Program-made: the position numbers and the translations under genes
From: Hyphomonas sp.
GTDB lineage: Bacteria > Pseudomonadota > Alphaproteobacteria > Caulobacterales > Hyphomonadaceae
Assembly: GCA_002700305.1 (NCBI GenBank)
Contig: PACZ01000032.1
Coordinates: 1-64,000 of the forward strand
Direction: 5' to 3'
DNA length: 64,000 nt
Notes under the pieces: generated by a model
What the model saw: only the letters and a program-made list of their open reading frames with translations
What the model was told of the DNA's origin: nothing
Databases searched by the model: none
Part shown: piece after piece, positions 52,476 through 62,919 of the stretch
Numbering within the stretch: the stretch's first letter is position 1
Layout of the letters: each line of letters starts with the position of its first letter

Positions 52476-54302
52476 ATGTGCGGAATTGTTGCGATTTCAG
52501 GAAAAGAGCCTGTTGCCGGTCGATTGATCGATGGTCTGAAGCGCCTGGAATATCGCGGCTATGACAGTGCCGGCATCGCCGTAACCGCTGCTGGCGGGCT
52601 CGACCGTCGCCGGGCGCCCGGGAAGATCGTCAATCTCGAATCGCTGCTTCGCGAACACCCGATGAATGCCACCACCGGCATTGCGCACACGCGCTGGGCG
52701 ACCCACGGCAAGCCGAATGAGAGTAATGCCCATCCGCACATGTCGGGCAGTGTCGCGATTGTCCACAATGGCATCATCGAGAATTTCCGCGAGCTTCGGC
52801 AGGGGCTCCAGGATGGCGGACGCGTGTTCGAATCGGAGACTGACTCGGAAGTGGTTGCCCAGCTGCTGGACCAGAAGCTCAGCGAGGGCCTGAGCCCTGT
52901 CGATGCGTTTGAAGCGACGCTCGGCGAACTTGATGGCGCGTTTGCGCTGGCCGTGATTTTCCAGGGCGAGCAGGGCCTGATGATGGGCGCCCGCCGCGGC
53001 AGCCCGCTGGTGCTTGGCTATGGCGAGGGAGAGATGTTTCTCGGCTCCGATGCCATTGCCCTGGCGCCATTCACCCGGGACGTGACCTATCTGGAAGAGG
53101 GCGATTGGTGCGTCCTGACACCGGACAGTTTTGACATCCGCAATGCGCGCGGTGAGCGGGTCAATCGCAAGCGCGTGACGTCTGCCGTCAATGACGCGCT
53201 GATCGAACGCGGGGAATATGATCACTTCATGCTCAAAGAGATCCATGAGCAACCGGAGTCGATTGCGCGCTCAATCATGCCCTATGTCGACCAGGCCACT
53301 GGCATGCTGGACATCGGCACCGAGGCAAGCGCTGCCTTCATTGCGGCTGACCGAGCGGTCGCAATTGCATGTGGCACAGCATATTATGCCGCGTTCACCG
53401 CAAAATACTGGTTCGAGCAGGCGGCCCGCCTGTCGCTGGAAACCGACATCGCATCAGAGTTCAGATACCGGCAGCCCGTCCTTCCCCAATCCGGACCGGC
53501 GCTGTTCATCAGCCAGTCCGGCGAGACCGCCGATACTTTGGCCGCGTTGCGGTATTGCCGTGAGAACGGCACGACGGCCATCGCGATCGTCAATGTGCCT
53601 GAAAGCTCCATCGCACGTGAAGCCGGCGCCATCGTGCCGACCCATGCTGGAGTCGAAATCGGTGTGGCATCCACGAAGGCGTTTACGGCGCAGCTGTCTG
53701 TTCTTGCCGTGATGGCTTTGGCGGCTGCGCGCGAGCGCGGGCATTTGCTGCCAGGAGATGAAGTGACGGCAGTGAAGAACCTGCTGGCTTTGCCGCGGAA
53801 GGTGACCGATGCGCTGGATGCCCAGGAGCAGATTGCGGAGATCGCGAAAACCCTGACCCAGGCAAAGGATGTGCTGTTCCTGGGCCGGGGGCGGTACTAC
53901 CCGCTGGCTCTGGAAGGGGCGCTGAAGCTGAAGGAAGTCTCCTATATTCACGCGGAAGGCTATGCCGCCGGCGAGTTGAAGCACGGACCGATTGCCTTGA
54001 TCGAGAAAGACCTTCCGGTCGTCGTGGTCGCGCCGAAGGACGAGCTGTTCGACAAGACAATCTCGAATGTCGAGGAGGTCCGGGCCAGAGGGGCGAGGAT
54101 CATCCTGATTTCAGATGATGCCGGCATTGCGGCGGCTGGAAACCGGGCAGACCATGTCATCCGGCTGCCGGATGGGGATGACTTCACCCTGCCTATTCTC
54201 GCAGCAATTCCGCTTCAGTTGCTGGCCTATCATGTTGCGGTTGCAAAAGGCACAGATGTTGACCAGCCGCGGAACCTCGCCAAGTCGGTTACAGTAGAGT
54301 AG
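52476..54302 (+). CDS. glmS: Glutamine-fructose-6-phosphate aminotransferase (isomerising)
   Basis: Makes glucosamine 6-phosphate, the first hexosamine for peptidoglycan and lipopolysaccharide. 608 aa. The N-terminal nucleophile Cys2 (MCGIVAIS), LKRLEYRGYDSAG and HTRWATHGKPNESNAHPH are the glutaminase domain; two SIS domains follow with ISQSGETADTL and LGRGRYYPLALEGALKLKEV, and the C-terminal AKSVTVE. ATG at 52476 is chosen because Cys must be residue 2. Confidence 0.97.
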   Translation: MCGIVAISGKEPVAGRLIDGLKRLEYRGYDSAGIAVTAAGGLDRRRAPGKIVNLESLLREHPMNATTGIAHTRWATHGKPNESNAHPHMSGSVAIVHNGIIENFRELRQGLQDGGRVFESETDSEVVAQLLDQKLSEGLSPVDAFEATLGELDGAFALAVIFQGEQGLMMGARRGSPLVLGYGEGEMFLGSDAIALAPFTRDVTYLEEGDWCVLTPDSFDIRNARGERVNRKRVTSAVNDALIERGEYDHFMLKEIHEQPESIARSIMPYVDQATGMLDIGTEASAAFIAADRAVAIACGTAYYAAFTAKYWFEQAARLSLETDIASEFRYRQPVLPQSGPALFISQSGETADTLAALRYCRENGTTAIAIVNVPESSIAREAGAIVPTHAGVEIGVASTKAFTAQLSVLAVMALAAARERGHLLPGDEVTAVKNLLALPRKVTDALDAQEQIAEIAKTLTQAKDVLFLGRGRYYPLALEGALKLKEVSYIHAEGYAAGELKHGPIALIEKDLPVVVVAPKDELFDKTISNVEEVRARGARIILISDDAGIAAAGNRADHVIRLPDGDDFTLPILAAIPLQLLAYHVAVAKGTDVDQPRNLAKSVTVE

Positions 54303-54382
54303 CGCCTCTCGTGTTGCGGTCACTTTCCGGCATGCTATAGCCGCAAGGGGCTGCGGGGGCGGTCAACCTGTCAGGGCGAGTA

Positions 54383-54958
54383 ATGGCCAAATTCGAGAAA
54401 ATTGGCGGACTGGATGGTCTGGTCCTGATTCATCCGGTGCGTATCGGGGATGATCGCGGCTTCTTTGCGGAAACCTTCCGGCAATCCGAATTCGCTGCCA
54501 ATGGTGTCGATTGCCCATTCGTGCAGGCGAACCATTCGCTGTCGCGCCGGAAAGGAACGCTGAGAGGGCTGCACTTCCAGAAGGCGCCTTACGAACAGGC
54601 CAAGCTGGTGCGCTGTATCGCCGGACGCATCCTGGACGTAGTTGTCGACATTCGCCCGAACTCGCCGACCTTCGGACAACATGCGGCCGTTGAACTGTCT
54701 GCCGAGACGGGTAACCAGCTGTTCGTACCGACAGGGTTCGCGCATGGTTTCTGCACGCTGGAAGACGATACCGAGATCACTTACAGCGTCAGTGAATATT
54801 ATACGCCGGAGGCTGATTTCGGTCTGGCCTATGATGATCCGGATCTCGGCATTGCCTGGCCTTTCCCGGCAGGCGAACTGACCCTTTCCGATCGGGACAA
54901 GTGCTGGCCCGGTCTCGCAGCGCTGCGGGCAGATACATCGATGGCTGACGTCAGATGA
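54383..54958 (+). CDS. rfbC: dTDP-4-dehydrorhamnose 3,5-epimerase
   Basis: Third enzyme of dTDP-rhamnose synthesis. 191 aa, cupin-like barrel. GVDCPFVQANHSLSRRKGTL, LRGLHFQKAPYEQAKLVRC with the catalytic His, and TGFAHGFCTLEDDTEITYSV are standard. The stop overlaps the next gene by 4 bp (ATGA). First gene of an rmlCBDA operon. Confidence 0.96.
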   Translation: MAKFEKIGGLDGLVLIHPVRIGDDRGFFAETFRQSEFAANGVDCPFVQANHSLSRRKGTLRGLHFQKAPYEQAKLVRCIAGRILDVVVDIRPNSPTFGQHAAVELSAETGNQLFVPTGFAHGFCTLEDDTEITYSVSEYYTPEADFGLAYDDPDLGIAWPFPAGELTLSDRDKCWPGLAALRADTSMADVR

Positions 54959-56007
54959 AGCGATATGTCGTGACGGGCGGTGCCGGCTTTATCGGCTCGG
55001 CCCTTTGCCATCTCTTGCTGTCGGATCCGGAAACCAAAGTGGTTGCGGTCGACCGGATGACCTATGCGGCCAATCCGGCCACCCTGGCATCACTGGCTGG
55101 GAAGCCCGGCTTCCGTCACGTTGAGGCAGATGTCTGCGATGCAGACGAGATGCGGAAAGTCGTGGCCGATGCAGCCCCGGATGCGGTGTTCCATCTGGCC
55201 GCCGAAACCCATGTCGACCGCTCCATTGATGGTCCGGCGGCGTTCATCTCGACCAATCTGGTCGGCACGTATGCCATGCTGGAAGCCGCCCGGGACTATT
55301 GGGCCGGGCTTGGTGGCGCGGCGCGCGACCGCTTCCGGTTCGTTCATGTGTCTACAGACGAAGTGTTCGGTTCGCTTGGTGCCGAAGGTGTCTTTACAGA
55401 GACCTCCCGATACGATCCGTCTTCTCCTTATTCGGCCAGCAAGGCCGGTGCGGACCATCTGGCAAAAGCCTGGCAGCGCACCTATGGCCTTCCGGTCGTC
55501 GTGTCGAACTGCTCCAACAATTACGGGCCGCGCCAGTTTCCGGAAAAACTCATTCCCCTGATGATCCTCAATGCACTGGAAGGCAAACGCCTACCGATCT
55601 ATGGGGACGGCTCCAATGTCCGTGACTGGCTCCATGTTGAGGATCATGCGAAAGCCCTTCGCCTGATGGCGGAGACGGGCGTTCCAGGTGAGGTCTATTG
55701 TGTCGGCGGAGGTGCGGAGCGCACGAACCTGCAGATCGTCAACGAAATCTGCCGTATCCTGGATGTCCAGCGGCCGGGTGGCGCGCCGCACAACAAACTG
55801 ATCGAATTTGTCGAAGACCGCCCGGCGCACGATCATCGCTATGCCATCGATCCGGCCAAGATCGGCAAGGAGCTCGGCTGGGCGTCCGCGCAGGACTTCG
55901 AGAAGGGGCTTGAGGCGACGGTCAGCTGGTATCTCGAGAATGAAACCTGGTGGCGTCCGGTTCGCGACGGCCACTATCGCGGCGAACGTCTTGGGCGCGG
56001 CAAATGA
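54955..56007 (+). CDS. rfbB: dTDP-glucose 4,6-dehydratase
   Basis: Converts dTDP-glucose to the 4-keto-6-deoxy form with NAD. 350 aa, extended SDR. VTGGAGFIGSALCH (Rossmann), HLAAETHVDRSIDGP, catalytic THR region FVHVSTDEVFGSL, YSASKAGADHL (Tyr/Lys) and SNNYGPRQFPEKLIPLM. Overlaps the preceding gene by 4 bp and the next by 4 bp. Confidence 0.97.
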   Translation: MKRYVVTGGAGFIGSALCHLLLSDPETKVVAVDRMTYAANPATLASLAGKPGFRHVEADVCDADEMRKVVADAAPDAVFHLAAETHVDRSIDGPAAFISTNLVGTYAMLEAARDYWAGLGGAARDRFRFVHVSTDEVFGSLGAEGVFTETSRYDPSSPYSASKAGADHLAKAWQRTYGLPVVVSNCSNNYGPRQFPEKLIPLMILNALEGKRLPIYGDGSNVRDWLHVEDHAKALRLMAETGVPGEVYCVGGGAERTNLQIVNEICRILDVQRPGGAPHNKLIEFVEDRPAHDHRYAIDPAKIGKELGWASAQDFEKGLEATVSWYLENETWWRPVRDGHYRGERLGRGK

Positions 56008-56885
56008 CGCCCGTCCTGGTCATCGGCAAAACCGGCCAGATGGCGCAGGCTCTGGCCCTGAAAGGCGGGAACAGCGTTGTCTGCCTGGGCCGCCCTGATG
56101 CTGACCTGACAAATGCTGCGTCGCTGGCGCAGGCGCTGGATGAATACAAGCCAGGCGCGGTGATCAACACCGGCGCTTATACGTCCGTCGACGGTGCAGA
56201 AAGTGAACCGGAAGCCGCCAGGGCGCTCAATGTGGCCGGGCCGGAAGCGCTGGCGAAGGCCTGCGCTGCCCGGGATGTCCCTTTGATCCACTTGTCGACA
56301 GATTGCGTCTTCGATGGGACGAAGGGTTCGCCTTATTTGCCGCTGGATGAAACCTGTCCGATCGGTGTGTATGGCACATCGAAGCGAGACGGTGAGCTGG
56401 CCGTGCTTGCCGCGGCACCCCGTTCGCTGGTGGTGCGGGTGTCCTGGATTTTTTCAAGGTTTGGCCGGACCTTCGTCCGCGTGATGCTGGACCTGGCCCG
56501 GACCCGCGAAACCATCACCGTGGTGAACGATCAATTCGGCTGTCCCACGCACGCCCCGGATCTTGCGGCCGCTTTGCTCGACATGGCCACGCAGGTGAGC
56601 GATCCGGGCTTCAATGCCTGGGGCACCTACCATCTGGCCGGACGTGGCGAGACCGATCGGGCCACTATGGCGCGGAAGATTTTCGATTACAGCCGGCGGA
56701 ATGGCGGACCTGTTGCGGAGGTCGTTCCGATTGCCACCTCGGAATTTCCGACGCCTGCACAACGGCCACTTAACGCCCGGCTTGATATGTCTGACACGAC
56801 CCGCGTGTTTGGTCTCCAGCTGCCGCCTTGGGAAGCAGGCCTGGAACGGACGGTCGGTGAACTGGTTAAGGAGTATTTCGTCTGA
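56004..56885 (+). CDS. rfbD: dTDP-4-dehydrorhamnose reductase
   Basis: Final reduction to dTDP-L-rhamnose with NADPH. 293 aa. [58 protein letters not shown] (Tyr/Lys) and [14 protein letters not shown]. Start at ATG 56004 overlaps the RfbB stop. Last base overlaps the rfbA ATG (TGATG). Confidence 0.95.
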   Translation: MTPVLVIGKTGQMAQALALKGGNSVVCLGRPDADLTNAASLAQALDEYKPGAVINTGAYTSVDGAESEPEAARALNVAGPEALAKACAARDVPLIHLSTDCVFDGTKGSPYLPLDETCPIGVYGTSKRDGELAVLAAAPRSLVVRVSWIFSRFGRTFVRVMLDLARTRETITVVNDQFGCPTHAPDLAAALLDMATQVSDPGFNAWGTYHLAGRGETDRATMARKIFDYSRRNGGPVAEVVPIATSEFPTPAQRPLNARLDMSDTTRVFGLQLPPWEAGLERTVGELVKEYFV

Positions 56886-57754
56886 TGAAGGGTATCATTC
56901 TGGCCGGAGGAAAAGGCAGCCGCCTGTATCCGGCAACGCGTGCTGTGTCGAAGCACCTGCTGACGATCTATGACAAGCCGCTGATCTACTATCCGATTTC
57001 GACCCTCGTTCTGGCCGGTATCACGGAAATGCTGATCATCAGCGCCAAAGGGCAGACGGATGCCTACAAGTCCCTCCTTGGCGATGGCTCCCAGTGGGGA
57101 CTGCGGTTTTCCTATGCCGAGCAGGACCGCCCGGCGGGCGTCGCCGAAGCACTGCTGATCGCAGAAGACTTTGTCGCTGACGATTCCTGCGCCCTCGCAC
57201 TCGGCGACAATATTTTCTATGGCGCCGGCCTCACAGGCTTGTTGCAGGAAACGACCTTGTCCACGACCGGCGCCAGCGTGCTGGCTTTCCCGGTCCACGA
57301 TCCCCAGCGCTTTGGCATTGTCGAGTTGGACAAGGATGGCAAAGCTTTGTCACTGGAAGAGAAACCCCAGAAGCCAAAAAGCAACTGGGCCGTCACGGGC
57401 CTCTATTTCTACGGGCCTGGCGTTGCTGGCGTTGCGCGCAACGTGACGCCGTCGGCACGCGGCGAGCTGGAAATCACGTCAGTGAACGAAGCCTATCTCG
57501 ACCGAGGTGAACTGAATGTCGTCAAGCTGCCGCGAGGGATTACCTGGCTGGATGCCGGGACCTTCGACAGTATGCTGGAAGCATCCCAATTCGTTCAGAC
57601 GGTCGAAAAGAGACAGGGCCTGAAAGTCGCCTGTATCGAAGAAGTCGTCTGGCGCCAGGGGCTGATCTCGAACGAGCAGATGCGCAGCCTTGCGACGGAT
57701 TTCAATAATGAATACCGGGAATACTTGCTGTCTCTACTGGACGGACAGGGCTGA
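56885..57754 (+). CDS. rfbA: Glucose-1-phosphate thymidylyltransferase
   Basis: First step: makes dTDP-glucose from glucose 1-phosphate and dTTP. 289 aa. Signature [20 protein letters not shown], then [49 protein letters not shown] and [15 protein letters not shown]. Full length. Pathway genes are ordered C, B, D, A here. Confidence 0.97.
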   Translation: MKGIILAGGKGSRLYPATRAVSKHLLTIYDKPLIYYPISTLVLAGITEMLIISAKGQTDAYKSLLGDGSQWGLRFSYAEQDRPAGVAEALLIAEDFVADDSCALALGDNIFYGAGLTGLLQETTLSTTGASVLAFPVHDPQRFGIVELDKDGKALSLEEKPQKPKSNWAVTGLYFYGPGVAGVARNVTPSARGELEITSVNEAYLDRGELNVVKLPRGITWLDAGTFDSMLEASQFVQTVEKRQGLKVACIEEVVWRQGLISNEQMRSLATDFNNEYREYLLSLLDGQG

Positions 57755-57790
57755 GCGGGGTTCTATCCGGGCAGAAGAGAGGGCAGTCGC

Positions 57791-58717
57791 TTGGCAACCG
57801 TAGACATTCAGGACATCGAAAAGCGGGTTATCCAGCTCATCGCCGAGAAGGGCCCCCTGATCGGGAAAGAGCTCGCCCAGTCGATGCCAGACGTGCCGGT
57901 TCTGGCGCTCTGGCAGGCATGCTATCGCAGCCAGACTTTCCGCGTGTCCCACTTTGCCAGCTATTACTTGCGCTATGACATCACGCGTGAGGACCAGGTC
58001 CGTCTCAGCCCTTCGATCCTTCGGGACTTTCTGTCCTTCACCTTGTTCGGCCTGCCCGGACAGAGGGACCAGATGATTGAACGCCAGGGCACGCTGGCAA
58101 ACATGCATCGCGAGATTAGCCGCGAAAAAATCTATGTGGCCCAGCTTGTGATGAAGCAATTGTTCGTCAGCCTTGGCCGTGAAGTACGCAGCCAGCTCTG
58201 CGCCTTCATTGCCGGAGACCTGGCCTATTTCCTCGCGCACAATGAACCGCGTGAACATGCCGCGTCAGGCGAAATGGTGAAAGGGTCTGACATCGACATT
58301 GTGATCATCCTGAGCGAGTCCCTTCCGGACGAGATCAAGACGCGGATCGACAATGAAATGACGGCGCTGAAGAGTTTGTACCTGCGTCACCCGCAATTCC
58401 GACATGAGATCGATTTCATCTGCAAGCGAAAATCCGTGATAGAGCGGCAGTTCCAGTACACGGACATTCACGACAAGATTGCCAGCAAGATCGCCTATGA
58501 ATCCATGTTCCTCGGCGGCTCCCTCACGCTGTACATGGAAGTACGTGACGCGATGAGCCGGACAGGCGTGGATGGCCTGATCGAACAGGATTTCGAGCAC
58601 GCCCTGAAAGATCGCAAGAATGCGATGCATACGCTCCTGAATGTGCCGGGGGATACAATTGACGAAGAAACCCGTTCCTTGTTCTATTTTTCACAGGAAC
58701 GTGTGGAGTTTTCGTGA
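57791..58717 (+). CDS. Nucleotidyltransferase-fold protein with N-terminal HTH, unassigned
   Basis: A 308-aa protein with a TTG start (GAGAGGG upstream). N-terminal 45 residues look like a winged helix (VIQLIAEKGPLIGKELAQ). Catalytic pattern of the Pol-beta nucleotidyltransferase superfamily: Gly142 region FIAGDLAYF, KGSDIDIVIIL (Asp167, Asp169) and HEIDFICKRKS (Asp208). The end is helical. Lies 36 bp after rfbA on the same strand, so probably in its operon. Family not recognised. Confidence 0.7.
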   Translation: MATVDIQDIEKRVIQLIAEKGPLIGKELAQSMPDVPVLALWQACYRSQTFRVSHFASYYLRYDITREDQVRLSPSILRDFLSFTLFGLPGQRDQMIERQGTLANMHREISREKIYVAQLVMKQLFVSLGREVRSQLCAFIAGDLAYFLAHNEPREHAASGEMVKGSDIDIVIILSESLPDEIKTRIDNEMTALKSLYLRHPQFRHEIDFICKRKSVIERQFQYTDIHDKIASKIAYESMFLGGSLTLYMEVRDAMSRTGVDGLIEQDFEHALKDRKNAMHTLLNVPGDTIDEETRSLFYFSQERVEFS

Positions 58718-58828
58718 TTTTCTACCAATCGCGCATTGGCAGTCCGTTCACAATTTCCGGGGCAGGATGACCCGGCATAGCAATAGCCATTTCCATGGGT
58801 GGGTGCCCGTATCTGGAGGTCGAAGGAC

Positions 58829-61312
58829 ATGCAGTTGAGGAAACAACGGTTGTCTTACCTGAAGACGGTTCTTGTCCTGGCAGTCGCCGGACCGTCCCTT
58901 GCCATGCTCGGGGCCTGTGCCAGCGGCGGTGGTGGTGGTTCTGCCGTTACACCCGCACCATCACCCCCACCGCCACCGCCGTCTCCGCCGCCGCCTCCCC
59001 CACCGCCGCCGTTTCCGTCTGAGATCGCACCGCCTTCTGCATTCGAAACAAGTGAATACAACGCGACCGGCGGGTTGCCGGTGATCGGAGCTTCAGCTGC
59101 CTACTCGATCGGGGCGACGGGATCCGGGATCAAGGTCGCGGTGATTGACACGGGAACAATCGATAATCACCCGGACCTGCAGGGTGCCTTTGTTCAGACC
59201 TTTGATGTCTGCGCCGATACGGATTGCAGCGGATACGATTCGAACGGGGACCCAATCACCACGACCCGCCAGCCGGACGATATCGATACAGGCGGTCACG
59301 GGACGCTGGTGTCCGGTGTGATCGCCGCGCGCAGGCAGGACAATTACGCGACTGTGATCGACGAAGGATCGGGCATTCAGGGCATCGCCTTTGAGTCATC
59401 AATCATTTCTATCCGCGCCGACAGCCCCGGGAGCTGCGCCCGGACGGGGGAGGATGAAGGCTGCAATTTCAGTGATTCTGCCCTCGTACGCGCCATTCAG
59501 TATGCTGTTGACCAGGGCGCCAGTGTTATCAACATGTCGCTGGGCGGTGAAATCGATGCCAATCCGGGATTGGAAAATGCTGTACGCAGCGCCGCCGCGG
59601 CAGGCGTCCTCGTCGTCATCTCCGCCGGCAACGAAGCTGAGCCAGCCATTGATGATGGGATGGGGAACATCACCCCTGCGGTTGGCGGAGAGCCGACGGA
59701 ACCCGCCTATATCGCCGGACAGGACCAGTCGCTGGGGCGGGTCGTGGCGGTTGGCTCGATTGATCTCAACCGCGCTATTTCTGACTTTTCGAACCGCGCG
59801 GGCAATGACGCGAAGAATTATTACATTCTTGCGCCGGGTGAAGGAGTCATTTCCACCGGCCTTGATGATGACATCATGGCGCCCGATTTACCGTCATGTG
59901 CTGACACGACCAGTAACCAGTGCCGGGATACAGACGATGTACCTGATTACTGGCGGGTCTCGGGAACGTCCTTCTCGGCACCTTATGTTGCCGGCGCACT
60001 GGCGCTGATGCTGCAGACTTTTCCGAACCTCAAAGATAAGCCCGAGGTCGCACTGCAGATCCTGCTGGATACGGCGGATGATTATGTTGATCCGGACCTC
60101 GACCCGATCACCGGAACAGCGGCGGGCGAAGGGGTTGATGAGGTGTCTGGCGTCGGCATTCTCAATCTCATCCGGGCTTTTTCGCCCCAGGGTCAGCAGA
60201 CACTGGACTTTGGTGCGGAGAAGGTTTCCATCGATACCGCGCTGGCGCCAAGCGGCGGCGCCTTCGGGGATTGGGCCTCAAGCTCTGGCGCGTTTAACGG
60301 ACTGGTTTTCCAGGACAAGTACGAACGCGGTTTCGTGTTGGACGCCGACACTGTCTCGGCGCGATTGCCGATGGACATGACGGGACACCGGATGGTCGAC
60401 TTCGGAACGCGGGCCAATTGGGCCGCGGGTGAAACGCATGCCGTGCGAGCCGGGAATCTGTCCTTCAACTGGACGCAGGCGCGTCTATATGACGATCCGT
60501 CTGCGCCGTACCAGGAAGACCCGGAATCGACCTTCCAGATGCGTTACAGTTTCGGCGCAAACGAGGTGGAAGTCGGCCGGGGCGGCTCGCTCACCCGTCT
60601 GGCGCCGGACGTGTCGCTGCTGAATGAGCCGGGTGTCGGCAATGCGTTCTCGACGGGCGGGGCCTGGGCGAAATTCAGCCACCATCTGGGGCAGGGCCTC
60701 GTGATGGACTTCTTCTCTGCCGAGCAGATGGGACGCAGCCAGTCCGGCTTCCGGTTCGGCCGCGACAAGCCGCGCTGGTCTTACCGGTTCGGGGCGACCT
60801 TTGTGGAAGATGCGAACACCGCGCTCGGCGGATCGGTGCAGGCGCGTTTTGGCGCCGAAGACCAGACGCGGATGACGGCCTATGCGCTGGAAGGCGCCTG
60901 GCTCGCCGGGGAGCGCTGGACACTGTCTTCCGGCCTGGAAATGGCTAGCGTCGACCTGCCGGGTGTGAACGTGAATGATGTCTGGACGAGCCGCTGGTCC
61001 CTCGGCGCAAGCCGTCTGGCCGGGCCGGGGCGCCTCAGCCTGATCGTTGCCCAGCCATGGCGGGCGGAAACGGGATCGATCGCGCTCAACGCGCCGGTCG
61101 GCATCGACGCGTCCGGCGCGTTGATCCATCAGACCATCAATGCCGGCCTGACCCCAAGCGGGCGGCAGGTGGATTTTGAAACGCGCTACGGCTTCCAGCT
61201 GGTGGGCGGTTGGAGCGGCGAGACGGCGGCTGTGGTGTCGACGTCGCCGAACCATATCGCGGGTGCGGAAGAGGAGAGTGCCCTGTGGTTCAGGCTATCG
61301 ACAGACTGGTAA
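58829..61312 (+). CDS. Lipidated subtilase (S8) with autotransporter-like C-terminus
   Basis: A 827-aa serine protease. Signal with lipobox LGAC (Cys30), Gly-rich and poly-Pro linker (about 34-62), then an S8 domain with Asp107 (VAVIDTGTIDNHPDL), His157 (GGHGTLVSGVIAA) and Ser381 (SGTSFSAPYVAGA). Residues about 470-827 are beta-rich with alternating pattern and end ALWFRLSTDW, as expected for an outer-membrane barrel. Layout resembles SphB1 and NalP. ATG 58829 follows GAAGGA; a GTG at 58799 is less likely. Confidence 0.85.
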   Translation: MQLRKQRLSYLKTVLVLAVAGPSLAMLGACASGGGGGSAVTPAPSPPPPPPSPPPPPPPPPFPSEIAPPSAFETSEYNATGGLPVIGASAAYSIGATGSGIKVAVIDTGTIDNHPDLQGAFVQTFDVCADTDCSGYDSNGDPITTTRQPDDIDTGGHGTLVSGVIAARRQDNYATVIDEGSGIQGIAFESSIISIRADSPGSCARTGEDEGCNFSDSALVRAIQYAVDQGASVINMSLGGEIDANPGLENAVRSAAAAGVLVVISAGNEAEPAIDDGMGNITPAVGGEPTEPAYIAGQDQSLGRVVAVGSIDLNRAISDFSNRAGNDAKNYYILAPGEGVISTGLDDDIMAPDLPSCADTTSNQCRDTDDVPDYWRVSGTSFSAPYVAGALALMLQTFPNLKDKPEVALQILLDTADDYVDPDLDPITGTAAGEGVDEVSGVGILNLIRAFSPQGQQTLDFGAEKVSIDTALAPSGGAFGDWASSSGAFNGLVFQDKYERGFVLDADTVSARLPMDMTGHRMVDFGTRANWAAGETHAVRAGNLSFNWTQARLYDDPSAPYQEDPESTFQMRYSFGANEVEVGRGGSLTRLAPDVSLLNEPGVGNAFSTGGAWAKFSHHLGQGLVMDFFSAEQMGRSQSGFRFGRDKPRWSYRFGATFVEDANTALGGSVQARFGAEDQTRMTAYALEGAWLAGERWTLSSGLEMASVDLPGVNVNDVWTSRWSLGASRLAGPGRLSLIVAQPWRAETGSIALNAPVGIDASGALIHQTINAGLTPSGRQVDFETRYGFQLVGGWSGETAAVVSTSPNHIAGAEEESALWFRLSTDW

Positions 61313-61731
61313 CGATACGCGCGGCAGTGGCGCTGGCATCACTTGGTATGCTGGCCGGATGCCAGTGTCTCTGGCCGCATATTTCGAATGAGCAGACCGG
61401 GCCTGACCAGGTTGCCGATTCGGACGCTGCACTGGCTTGTCCGGCTGTGACCAGCGCCAAGGCCTGGGTGAACCGGATGCCGACCATCGGCGGTGAGCCG
61501 ACCCGAATGATCGTGATGCTGGACGTGGATAGCGAGGACAGCTGGTTCATGGCACCGCTGGACGTCCCGTCCGCAAACGGGCTCATCCTGGACCTGAAGC
61601 CTGGCGGATCGGCGGTGCCGGGCACAGTCGCCTACCGCCAGATGGCGCCTGCGCCGCTGCCCGACCACATTCAGATCCTGTGCCGGGGCAGCGAAGTCGC
61701 CACGATCAGCGATGTGATGATCGTCCAGTAA
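61285..61731 (+). CDS. Small lipoprotein overlapping the S8 protease gene
   Basis: A 148-aa protein with lipobox GMLAGC and a beta-rich, Asp/Gly-containing domain TRMIVMLDVDSEDSWFMAP. Start is GTG 61285, 28 bp inside the protease gene, with GAGGAGAG 6 bp upstream: translational coupling is likely. Function unknown; an accessory of the protease is possible by position only. Confidence 0.7.
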   Translation: MVQAIDRLVTIRAAVALASLGMLAGCQCLWPHISNEQTGPDQVADSDAALACPAVTSAKAWVNRMPTIGGEPTRMIVMLDVDSEDSWFMAPLDVPSANGLILDLKPGGSAVPGTVAYRQMAPAPLPDHIQILCRGSEVATISDVMIVQ

Positions 61732-61737
61732 GCCGCC

Positions 61738-62919
61738 CTAGTTCACCAGCCGTGCGAGTTCTCCGGCAAGCGTGGTCTTTTCCCAGCTGAAGGCGCCGTT
61801 CTCGCCCGGCTTCCGGCCAAAGTGGCCATAGGCTGCGCTGGGGGAATAGATCGGGCGGTTCAACTCAAGGTGTGTGCGAATGCCTTTGGGTGACAGGTCG
61901 AACATTTCGCGAAGAGCGGCGGCGATGCGGGTTTCTTCCACGCGGCCCGTGCCATGCGTATCGACATAGATCGACAAGGGTTGCGAGACGCCGATCGCGT
62001 AGCTGACCTGGATGGTGCAGCGTTCGGCCAGGCCGGCCGCCACGACGTTCTTGGCCAGATAGCGCGTCGCGTAGGCGGCTGACCGGTCGACCTTTGACGG
62101 GTCCTTACCGGAGAAGGCGCCGCCGCCATGCGGGGCTGCGCCGCCATAGGTGTCGACAATGATCTTGCGGCCGGTGAGGCCGGCATCGCCGTCCGGTCCG
62201 CCAATGTAGAAGCTGCCCGTCGGGTTCACATAGAACTTGTCTTCCGGCGGGAACCAGCCCTGCGGCAGCACCTCTTCCACGACCGGCCGGATAATCTCGC
62301 GCAGCTCGTCCTGGCTCACATCCTTGCCATGCTGGTGGGAGACGACGATGGCATTCACCCCGACGGGGCGGGAGCCTTCATACCGCAGCGTGACCTGGCT
62401 CTTGGCGTCCGGTTCCAGTTGCGGGCGGGCGCCGGAGTGGCGCAGGGCCGCCAGTTTCTGCAGGATCTGGTGCGAGTAGACGAGCGTTGCCGGCATCAGT
62501 TCCGGCGTCTCATTGGTGGCGTAGCCGAACATGATGCCCTGGTCGCCGGCGCCTTCTTCCTTGAACAGGCCCTGGCCTGCTTCAACACCCTGGGCAATCT
62601 CGGCAGACTGTTCATGGACCAGATTATCGATCGACAGGTTCTGCCAGTGGAAGCCGTCCTGTTCATAGCCGATCCGCTTGACCACATTGCGGGCCGCTTC
62701 GTTCATTTCGTCTTCGGTGACGACGGCGCCATTGTTCGTGCGCACTTCGCCAGCCAGCACGATCTTGTTGGTCGTGGTCAGGGTTTCCACGGCGACCTTC
62801 GCCGTCGGATCCTTGGCCAGGAACAGGTCGACAATGGCGTCAGAGACCTGATCTGCGACCTTGTCGGGATGTCCCTCGGAAACGCTTTCGGAAGTAAATT
62901 CGTGGCTGGAGAGTTTCAT
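61738..62919 (-). CDS. metK: S-adenosylmethionine synthetase
   Basis: Makes SAM from methionine and ATP. 393 aa. [20 protein letters not shown] (ATP/metal), [55 protein letters not shown] and [24 protein letters not shown] before the ATG, 18 bp downstream of purU. Last gene of the ahcY-purU-metK series. Confidence 0.97.
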   Translation of the reverse strand: MKLSSHEFTSESVSEGHPDKVADQVSDAIVDLFLAKDPTAKVAVETLTTTNKIVLAGEVRTNNGAVVTEDEMNEAARNVVKRIGYEQDGFHWQNLSIDNLVHEQSAEIAQGVEAGQGLFKEEGAGDQGIMFGYATNETPELMPATLVYSHQILQKLAALRHSGARPQLEPDAKSQVTLRYEGSRPVGVNAIVVSHQHGKDVSQDELREIIRPVVEEVLPQGWFPPEDKFYVNPTGSFYIGGPDGDAGLTGRKIIVDTYGGAAPHGGGAFSGKDPSKVDRSAAYATRYLAKNVVAAGLAERCTIQVSYAIGVSQPLSIYVDTHGTGRVEETRIAAALREMFDLSPKGIRTHLELNRPIYSPSAAYGHFGRKPGENGAFSWEKTTLAGELARLVN

